Below are positions 32,106 through 37,673 of a DNA stretch of 37,673 nt, in pieces. The DNA is from Prolixibacteraceae bacterium (GTDB lineage: Bacteria; Bacteroidota; Bacteroidia; Bacteroidales; Prolixibacteraceae): positions 1-37,673 of the forward strand of contig DPRM01000139.1 in assembly GCA_003537645.1 (NCBI GenBank). Reading direction: 5' to 3'. Below the pieces are notes generated by a model that saw only the letters and a list, made by a program, of their open reading frames with translations, was not told where the DNA came from and did no database searches. Each line of letters opens with the position of its first letter. Position 1 is the stretch's first letter. Position numbers and translations under genes: made by a program.

Positions 32106-33101
32106 TTACTTTACTGGGTTACCGGTGTAGGCATTGATAATCTGATCCATTTCGGCATTTACCTGTTCGTTGATGCGCTGGCGATTTTTGTCGGCAGCGA
32201 ACCATCCGAGCGCGCGGCGCATTCCTTCGCGAAACGGAATAGTTGCCTGAAACTCCGGAACAAAAGCTTTGATTTTTGAATTGTCGAATACTGCACTCCA
32301 TGTTTTATCGCCCAGTAAATCGCCCGTCAGCCGCGGAACCTCTTTTATGATGAAGTCAGTAGGAATATGGATCATTTTCGCTTCAACTCCCAACACATCG
32401 GCAATGGTCTGGTAAATCTGGTTCCAAGTCAGCACTTCGTCCGAAGTAATGTGAAATGCCTGACCGATGGCTTTTTCGTTTCCGAGCAATCCCAAAAAAC
32501 CTTTGGCAAAATCTTCGGCGTGGGTATTCACCCAAAGCGATGTGCCGTCGCCATGAACGATAATTGGCTTGCCTTTTAGCATACGGTCGGCCAGCGTGTA
32601 GCAGCCAAATCCGCCAATGGCAACCGGCAAATAGGTATTGTAAGTATAAGAAGGACGCACAATGGTTACCGGGAAATCTTCGTCGCGATAAGCTTTCAAA
32701 AGCAGTTCTTCGCTGGCAATTTTGTTGCGCGAGTATTCCCAGTATGGATTTTTAAGCGGCGTTGATTCGGTAATCACGTAATTTACCACCGGCTTTTGGT
32801 AGGCCGAAGCCGAGCTGATAAACACGAACTGATTGGTGCGGCCCCGGAAAACCTGCAAGTCGCGCTCAACATCTTCAGGAGTAAAAGCAATCCAGTCAAC
32901 CACCACATCAAATTGATGGTCTTTCAGCGCGTTGTGCATGCTTTCCGGATGGTGGATGTCGCCGGTTAACTGATGGGCTCCGGGAATTTCTGACAAGCGA
33001 TTTCCGCGGTTGAGCAGATAAAGTTCCATTCCCCGTTCAATAGCCATCCGGCTGACAGCTGTACTGATAAATCCTGTTCCGCCAATAAAAAGTACTTTCA
33101 T
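32106..33101 (-). CDS. NAD-dependent epimerase/dehydratase (extended SDR)
   Basis: This 331-residue cytoplasmic protein has the SDR nucleotide-binding motif GGTGFIS (residues 7-13), the SSASAYQK strand and the catalytic Tyr123-x3-Lys127 in YWEYSRNKIASEEL. The substrate-binding region VRPSYTYNTYLPVA and GQAFHITSDEVLTWNQIYQT resembles sugar-nucleotide epimerases and the CSP41-like branch. The substrate cannot be assigned. The gene lies 61 bases downstream of the GH9 gene on the same strand with no terminator between, so they may be cotranscribed. Confidence 0.85.
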   Translation of the reverse strand: MKVLFIGGTGFISTAVSRMAIERGMELYLLNRGNRLSEIPGAHQLTGDIHHPESMHNALKDHQFDVVVDWIAFTPEDVERDLQVFRGRTNQFVFISSASAYQKPVVNYVITESTPLKNPYWEYSRNKIASEELLLKAYRDEDFPVTIVRPSYTYNTYLPVAIGGFGCYTLADRMLKGKPIIVHGDGTSLWVNTHAEDFAKGFLGLLGNEKAIGQAFHITSDEVLTWNQIYQTIADVLGVEAKMIHIPTDFIIKEVPRLTGDLLGDKTWSAVFDNSKIKAFVPEFQATIPFREGMRRALGWFAADKNRQRINEQVNAEMDQIINAYTGNPVK

Positions 33102-33162
33102 CCTGATTCGGTTTAAGTTTTGTTTGAAAAGATTGAATAAGTAGCTGTTTAAAACAATCTGA

Positions 33163-35691
33163 TTATTTCACTAAATTTTTAAAAGCTGATCCAAAAATCA
33201 GATAACTGGTATTTCCGCCAATTGTACCTTCGTTTTGTCCCCACAGGAATGGCCAGTCGTCGTAGTTTTCAAAGTGGTCGGGTTGTCGGAACAATAAACC
33301 CGGCGCAACATTGCCCGGAATAAATGAGAAATCAGCCCTGTTATTACCATAAAACACTGCTTTGGGACGAGCGGCGCCCACCGTTGCCACCAACGAATAA
33401 TTGTGGTACGGATGACAGCCAAACAACCAGTTGGTAGTTTTGAAAGCATTGCTGGCGTCGATTATATCAGGAAAATATTTGCTGGCAAAACAAATGGTGG
33501 TACCAAAGCTTACCACTTCTCCGCTTCCTGCCCAGTTACGAAGGCCAATAGGTACTCCGTAGGGATTATCCTTTTCAAGTCCATCGACATATTCTTTGTA
33601 CTTCATAACATACGGACGGAGCTTTTCCTTGTAGGAGGCATCCAAATGCGGGATGGCATCCAAAGCCGTCAGGAGGCCGAAATTGACATTGCGATCGAGG
33701 GCTGGCCATAAAAGTTCCTGAAATTTATCCATGTATAGTTGTTCACCGGTTGCGATGTACAGTTGAAGATTGGTGGCCATATTGGCTGATCCGCCCCTGC
33801 CGGCAGGATCCTGCGGCTCATTGGCCAATAATTCGGTTGCCTCTTTCAGGAGTCTTTTTGACTGCTGCAACGCTCTGGCCGAAAGATCGTCGTTGTATCC
33901 TTTCAGTGCCCGGCTTGCTGCGGCAAACATTGTTGCTGCCCTGAGATCGAGCCCGGGATTGCGGCTTGTAAATGCCCATAAATCATCCTTCACACCGCTC
34001 GACCGGCCATCAGGAGCGACTTCGTAAGGGCCAAGGTTCGGATTATAAGGAAGGCCGTCGGTTAACGAGGCTGCGTCGCCAAGGTGGTGGTAATTATCCA
34101 GAACTGAGTTAGAGAGCGTTTGTGCCATGTGGCCGATAATCTCTGCCTGAGCTACGAGGTTCAATGTTCCGTGCTCTATAAATTGCAACACGTCGGGCGT
34201 TCCATCCGGACGATGAAGTTCAACATAGCGCTGTTTCTGATCGACAAAAGTCTGATCGCGTAATGGTTTGAAATATTCCCATGTCTGAACAAAGTTCTGC
34301 ACCACGCCAATGTTCGCTCCTGTTTCGATATCAAAATCTCCGGCATCGAAGAAACCGCCTATGTTTAATCCGGGAATCAATTCCAGCGCTTTGTATTTGG
34401 TGTCGGTTGTTGGTCCTTGTCCATGAAGGTCGAAGTGATCAGTGTTTGGCGGAGCCTGAAGATAACCATCCTTGAAAGGTTCGCCGTGCCACACCCTGTA
34501 AGCCTCGTTTACAAATGTATGATTCATGTGTATAGGTATCCAAATATCGCTGGTGGCATCGGTGATCTTGTTGTAAACGCTGTTGTCTATTAAAAAGTTA
34601 TTGGTTTTAAAATTACCATACTGAATATAGTAGATGCCGGGGTTTTTAACCGAAGAAAAATCGAATTTCACATAGTGATACTTGTAATAGTTGCCCCATG
34701 AAACGATATTGCCGCTGAATACTTCGGAAGCGTTGCCGTCGTCGCCTAATTTATAGATCGATGCTTTTACGAGCGGTTTGTCTTTCTTGTCGAGTTCAAT
34801 CACTGCTACTTTGGGTTGCATTGGGAGGTAGCCCACTTGCGAAAAACCAATATTTGGCTCTCTTACCCAATTTTTAATGGCATTGGGTTCAACGGTCCAG
34901 GTCAAAACCTTGCCTGTTTTTCCTGACGGAAGGATACTGCGAACGACAAACCAGCCATTTTGTGCAAGCATACGTCCGTCGAAAAGCATAAGGTCAGCAT
35001 CAGTCGAGGTGATTTTTACCAAACGTTCAGGAGCATCGGGTGCCATGAGCAAAGTACGGCCGGTTTCGAGCGGGAGCGGATCGATAAATTTGCCGGTTCC
35101 CCTGTCGTCGGAAGTTACATACCCCTTGAATTGCTTCGGTTTTATACTGTTAGGTTTGGTAATGGTATTGCCTACCACATAGCGCGGAAATCGGTTGGGA
35201 CGCCCATCCATCAGATAGGTCTTTGCCCAGTATTGCGAGGGAAGAAATTCAAGATTAAATCCGGCAATCCCTTCAAGTGCAGCGGGAAGGGGTTTGTCGA
35301 GGTAAACAGATATTTCGACGCCTTTGCCCTTTGCGGTGACAACCACGCGAGAATCGAAATCGTAATCGTTGTACCTCAAAGTAGCCTCAATGGTTTTCGA
35401 TGCGCGGTCAACCTTTCGGTTCGAAATTGCAGGAACCAAATCCCACTGCTCCGGAGTGTTTGAAAGTCTCACCGCTCCGCCTTGCCCTGTTCTTACGCCA
35501 TGATGTATCAATTCTATTCCGGCGTTCTTCTCATCGTTGAACCCTCCGGTAAAAAGGTTGCTGTAAACAAGAACATTGACGCCCTGCGTCTCGAAATACT
35601 CCAGATCATTGAGTTTTAAATCCTGACCCGAAGCGTGATTGAACGCCGCCAGAACCAGAACTACAAGGGTTAAAAATGTTAGGTTTTTCAT
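33163..35691 (-). CDS. secreted glycoside hydrolase family 9 enzyme
   Basis: This 842-residue protein has a signal peptide (MKNLTFLTLVVLVLAAFNHASG). Residues 23-280 are a beta-rich region I cannot assign. Residues about 281-370 are the Ig-like CelD-type N-terminal domain (IGFSQVGYLPMQPKVAVIEL). The (alpha/alpha)6 GH9 domain follows: GGFFDAGDFDIETG gives the Asp pair 449/452 (base), and YDDWPFLWGQNEGTIGGNTS matches the second GH9 signature with the acid Glu821. The other GH9 signature, which ends H-x-R, is replaced by SLVATVGAARPKAVFYG, with neither the His nor the Arg. GH9 enzymes cleave beta-glucans and related chains; loss of this motif suggests a different substrate. Confidence 0.9.
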   Translation of the reverse strand: MKNLTFLTLVVLVLAAFNHASGQDLKLNDLEYFETQGVNVLVYSNLFTGGFNDEKNAGIELIHHGVRTGQGGAVRLSNTPEQWDLVPAISNRKVDRASKTIEATLRYNDYDFDSRVVVTAKGKGVEISVYLDKPLPAALEGIAGFNLEFLPSQYWAKTYLMDGRPNRFPRYVVGNTITKPNSIKPKQFKGYVTSDDRGTGKFIDPLPLETGRTLLMAPDAPERLVKITSTDADLMLFDGRMLAQNGWFVVRSILPSGKTGKVLTWTVEPNAIKNWVREPNIGFSQVGYLPMQPKVAVIELDKKDKPLVKASIYKLGDDGNASEVFSGNIVSWGNYYKYHYVKFDFSSVKNPGIYYIQYGNFKTNNFLIDNSVYNKITDATSDIWIPIHMNHTFVNEAYRVWHGEPFKDGYLQAPPNTDHFDLHGQGPTTDTKYKALELIPGLNIGGFFDAGDFDIETGANIGVVQNFVQTWEYFKPLRDQTFVDQKQRYVELHRPDGTPDVLQFIEHGTLNLVAQAEIIGHMAQTLSNSVLDNYHHLGDAASLTDGLPYNPNLGPYEVAPDGRSSGVKDDLWAFTSRNPGLDLRAATMFAAASRALKGYNDDLSARALQQSKRLLKEATELLANEPQDPAGRGGSANMATNLQLYIATGEQLYMDKFQELLWPALDRNVNFGLLTALDAIPHLDASYKEKLRPYVMKYKEYVDGLEKDNPYGVPIGLRNWAGSGEVVSFGTTICFASKYFPDIIDASNAFKTTNWLFGCHPYHNYSLVATVGAARPKAVFYGNNRADFSFIPGNVAPGLLFRQPDHFENYDDWPFLWGQNEGTIGGNTSYLIFGSAFKNLVK

Positions 35692-35893
35692 GTTGATTTA
35701 AAAGTTAGAATATTAGGTCGTGGTTAAAATACAAAATAGGGTTTCGTAAATGTCCGATATTCAGAAAATTAAACAAATTCGTTACTCCTGAACAAAACAT
35801 TACGCAATATAGCTTTTAAAAGGATTGTGTTTAACGCCTGAATCCTGCTTTAACAAACTTTTACAGGACTTCCAGAAATTTGTGTTGCCTATT

Positions 35894-35920
35894 GAGGGTT
35901 TCACTCAATTTGAAGCCCTC
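35894..35920. repeat. hairpin related to the GTCAGGG family, copy C
   Basis: GAGGGTTTCA (35894-35903) pairs with TGAAGCCCTC (35911-35920) with one G-T pair. It lies between two divergently transcribed genes, so it cannot be a terminator for either, yet it shares the core of copies A and B. Confidence 0.5.
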
Positions 35921-35936
35921 AAAAAAAAACATCTCA

Positions 35937-35964
35937 ATGCCCGTCGGCTAAAGCCAGACGGCAT
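35937..35964 (+). repeat. REP-like palindrome 1
   Basis: Outer arms CCGTC and GACGG enclose an inner stem GGCT-AA-AGCC. It has the same orientation and arrangement as palindrome 2, 48 bases on. Confidence 0.6.
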
Positions 35965-35984
35965 CGGTCGATTTATTGGCATTA

Positions 35985-36009
35985 TGTCCGTCAGCTGAAG
36001 CAGACGGCA
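35985..36009 (+). repeat. REP-like palindrome 2 (left arm of a BIME-like pair)
   Basis: CCGTC (35988-35992) pairs with GACGG (36003-36007), with inner GCT/AGC. Flanks TGT on the left and CAAAG on the right recur in inverted order at palindrome 3. Confidence 0.65.
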
Positions 36010-36062
36010 AAGGATATCAGCTTTTCAATTCAGCATTTTTCCAAATTCAAAGTCAAACCTAT

Positions 36063-36091
36063 TCTTTGCCGTTCCGCTTTAGCGAACGGAC
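36063..36091 (-). repeat. REP-like palindrome 3 (right arm, inverted)
   Basis: CCGTT (36069-36073) pairs with AACGG (36085-36089), with inner CGCT-TT-AGCG. On the minus strand it reads GTCCGT ... ACGGCAAAG, matching palindrome 2, so 2 and 3 form an inverted pair spanning about 105 bases. Confidence 0.65.
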
Positions 36092-36211
36092 AATGTTGAA
36101 AACAAACATAAAAATGCAATTGGATTATGGATTAAAATTCAGACATTTGGGAGGCAAAACACAATGTAATTGCATCCGTTCTTATACAGATAATTTTTAA
36201 ATAACTAACGA

Positions 36212-37207
36212 ATGGCAAATAGTCTTTACCTTGATACAAATGTTTACTTATCTTTTTATCATCTTTCAAGTGAAGATCTAGAAGAACTTAAAAAGTTAGC
36301 AGTTTTAACAAAGTCAAAAGCAGTTACTTTATATCTTCCAGAACAGACAATTAACGAGTTTAATCGAAATAGAGATGCTAAAATTGCTGACGCAATAAAA
36401 AGATTTAATGAGAATAAGCTCAATAATATATTTCCACAAATTGCTAAGGACTATGAACATGAGTTTAGTGCGATGAAGGACGCTGTGAAATCATATGAAA
36501 AAAACAAGCAAATCATGCTTGAAAAGATGAAGAAGGATATAATTAGCAAGCAATTAAAGGCAGACAAAATCATTGAAATCTTATTTAGTAATGCTATAAA
36601 AATTGAAATAACACCTAAACTGGTTGAGTCGGCAAAAATGAGATTTGATTTAGGAAATCCACCAGGCAAAAATGATTCATACGGTGATGCTATAAATTGG
36701 GAATCCTTATTGACTGTAGTTGAAGATTTTGATAATTTCTTCTTTATTTCAGATGATAAAGACTTTTATTCTGAGTTTGATAAAGATTTATTTAATTCGT
36801 TCCTTCTTATTGAATGGGAACGTAAAATGCCTTTGACGTCATTTAAACACTACAAATCGCTTTCAGTATTCTTCAAAGAAAACTATCCTGAAATAAATAT
36901 ATTCACTGAACAAAAGGAAGAAGAACTAATTAACAAGTTAGCCAATAGCAGTTCTTTTTCTGAAACAAGAAACATTCTTAGGGAACTAAAAAACTACGAT
37001 GATTTCACAAAAAAACAAATTAATGATATAGCATATTCTGCTATTTCAAATAATCAGATTTATTGGATTGGTAAAGATGATGATATCAACCTTTATTTAA
37101 ATAGCATTGTTAAAGGGAAATTTAATCTTCTTGATGAAGAGTATATTGAAGATTTCAAGTTTAAATTTCCACCAAATACTAACGACGAAGACATATTACC
37201 ATTTTAG
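36212..37207 (+). CDS. orphan PIN-like domain protein (possible DUF4935 nuclease)
   Basis: This 331-residue protein has PIN-nuclease features: LYLDTNVYLSF (Asp8, Asn10), LPEQTINEF (Glu49), GKNDSYGDAINWESLL (Asp159, Glu164) and FFISDDKDFYSEF (Asp181, Asp182, Asp184). The order and spacing, with a helical insert at about 55-130 and a tail ending LIEWERKM...LSVFFKENYP, resemble the PIN-like DUF4935 group. PIN domains are metal-dependent RNases, and many act as toxins or in phage defence. No antitoxin gene is adjacent. The gene is clearly AT-richer than its neighbours (19 G+C in the 60 bases from 36481, against 34 in the 60 from 35041) and sits beside palindromic repeats, suggesting acquisition by transfer. 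Confidence 0.75.
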   Translation: MANSLYLDTNVYLSFYHLSSEDLEELKKLAVLTKSKAVTLYLPEQTINEFNRNRDAKIADAIKRFNENKLNNIFPQIAKDYEHEFSAMKDAVKSYEKNKQIMLEKMKKDIISKQLKADKIIEILFSNAIKIEITPKLVESAKMRFDLGNPPGKNDSYGDAINWESLLTVVEDFDNFFFISDDKDFYSEFDKDLFNSFLLIEWERKMPLTSFKHYKSLSVFFKENYPEINIFTEQKEEELINKLANSSSFSETRNILRELKNYDDFTKKQINDIAYSAISNNQIYWIGKDDDINLYLNSIVKGKFNLLDEEYIEDFKFKFPPNTNDEDILPF

Positions 37208-37226
37208 ATAAATTAAGGTCAACAAA

Positions 37227-37256
37227 AAAGCCGCTCCCCATCAGGAAAGCGGCTTT
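37227..37256. terminator. terminator between the PIN gene and the mutase gene
   Basis: A 9-bp stem (AAAGCCGCT at 37227-37235, AGCGGCTTT at 37248-37256) has an A-run on the left, which is a T-run for the minus-strand mutase gene. It can serve both converging genes. Confidence 0.8.
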
Positions 37257-37269
37257 CGTATTTTCGTTC

Positions 37270-37298
37270 TCCTCCCCTTCGGGGAGGTCAGGAGGGGC
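37270..37298. repeat. CCTCCCC intergenic palindrome
   Basis: CCTCCCC (37271-37277) pairs with GGGGAGG (37281-37287), followed by TCAGGAGGGGC. It is very GC-rich between two AT-rich stretches and lies 3' of the mutase gene. From memory, similar CTCCTGACCTCCCC strings recur between genes in Bacteroidota; this was not searched. Confidence 0.5.
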
Positions 37299-37304
37299 TT
37301 CTTT

Positions 37305-37673
37305 TTATTCTTCGTGTGCGGCCAGCAACACTTCCAGGATTTTCTTTCCGGCAGCGGCAACGCTGGTACCCGGACCGAAAATGGCTACCACACCGGCATC
37401 GTACAAATACTGGTAGTCCTGTGCAGGAATAACACCACCGGCAATCACCATGATGTCTTCGCGACCCAGTTTTTTCAGTTCGGCGATTACGGCAGGTACA
37501 AGGGTTTTATGACCTGCAGCCAGTGAAGATACACCCATTACATGCACGTCGTTTTCAACGGCTTGTTTGGCGGCTTCTTCCGGAGTCTGGAACAATGGTC
37601 CCATGTCCACGTCGAACCCTAAGTCGGCATAACCGGTGGCAACAACTTTTGCACCGCGGTCGTGTCCGTCCTG
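37305..37673 (-). CDS. methylmalonyl-CoA mutase large subunit, C-terminal B12-binding domain (partial)
   Basis: The frame from the window edge to the stop at 37305 encodes 122 residues starting inside the protein. It opens with the cobalamin-binding DxHxxG motif (DGHDRGAKVVATGYADLGFD), whose histidine is the lower cobalt ligand. It continues with the family segment PLFQTPEEAAKQAVENDVHV, then MGVSSLAAGHKTLVPAVIAE, VIAGGVIPAQDYQYLYDAG and IFGPGTSV. The enzyme interconverts succinyl-CoA and (R)-methylmalonyl-CoA, usually in propionate formation or use. The sequence fits the mutase large subunit (mutB/scpA type); the catalytic barrel lies outside the window. Confidence 0.93.
   Translation of the reverse strand, partial: QDGHDRGAKVVATGYADLGFDVDMGPLFQTPEEAAKQAVENDVHVMGVSSLAAGHKTLVPAVIAELKKLGREDIMVIAGGVIPAQDYQYLYDAGVVAIFGPGTSVAAAGKKILEVLLAAHEE

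Noticed and set aside
35937..36095. Possible CRISPR array
   Set aside because: Only three units, which are palindromic, diverged and of mixed orientation with unequal spacing, and no cas genes; REP-like elements fit better.
35976..36200. 74-codon frame upstream of the PIN gene
   Set aside because: It runs through two REP-like palindromes and has no start context; explained by the repeats.

Overview
The window is chromosomal DNA from a member of the Bacteroidota. The evidence is a TonB-dependent receptor with a CarboxypepD_reg-like N-terminus, DUF4834 and DUF5723 proteins, an ATP synthase cluster led by a bactofilin and atpZ with no beta or epsilon genes, lipoproteins with short lipoboxes, and promoter elements of the Bacteroidota type (TTTG about 19-20 bases before TAnnTTTG). 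Shine-Dalgarno sequences are mostly weak or absent. The gene style fits Marinilabiliales or Prolixibacteraceae, but that placement is inference.

Layout. 1-3314 (minus): 5' part of a TonB receptor gene, a YD-repeat-like lipoprotein and trpS, with two related hairpins in the gaps. 3569-5062 (plus): a secreted DUF1080 (3-keto-glycoside hydrolase type) protein followed closely by a PHP-family phosphatase. 5074-6027 (minus): an OmpA-family lipoprotein. 6235-11990 (plus): dxs, an orphan sensor histidine kinase, yceD-rpmF, fabH and a MaoC-type hydratase. 12143-18246 (plus): bactofilin, atpZ, a small membrane protein and atpBEFHAG. 18334-21864 (plus): a large lipoprotein paired with a DUF5723 outer-membrane protein. 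22000-23839 (plus): a DUF4834 protein and glyQS. 23951-26591 (minus): a perR-katG peroxide-defence operon with a candidate autoregulatory palindrome. 27165-27638 (plus): a small secreted protein. 27701-28810 (minus): an exported Gfo/Idh/MocA oxidoreductase. 28992-32087 (plus): two glycosyltransferase-like genes. 32106-35691 (minus): a GH9 enzyme and an SDR epimerase. 35692-36211: a gene-free stretch rich in palindromic repeats. 36212-37207 (plus): an AT-rich orphan PIN-domain protein. 37305-37673 (minus): the B12-binding end of methylmalonyl-CoA mutase.

Most of the window is housekeeping: translation (trpS, glyQS, rpmF), isoprenoid and fatty-acid initiation (dxs, fabH), and energy (ATP synthase). 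Accessory functions lie at the right end and between the blocks. The points most worth a second look are: the REP/BIME-like palindrome pair beside the foreign-looking PIN gene; a PerR that keeps all five regulatory metal ligands but has lost the CxxC structural zinc site; the unusual GH9 and exported Gfo/Idh enzymes; an atpE-atpF intercistronic hairpin; and a shared hairpin family with compensatory changes. I found no CRISPR array, tRNA, rRNA, insertion sequence or prophage, and no clear multi-gene system that is wholly new.
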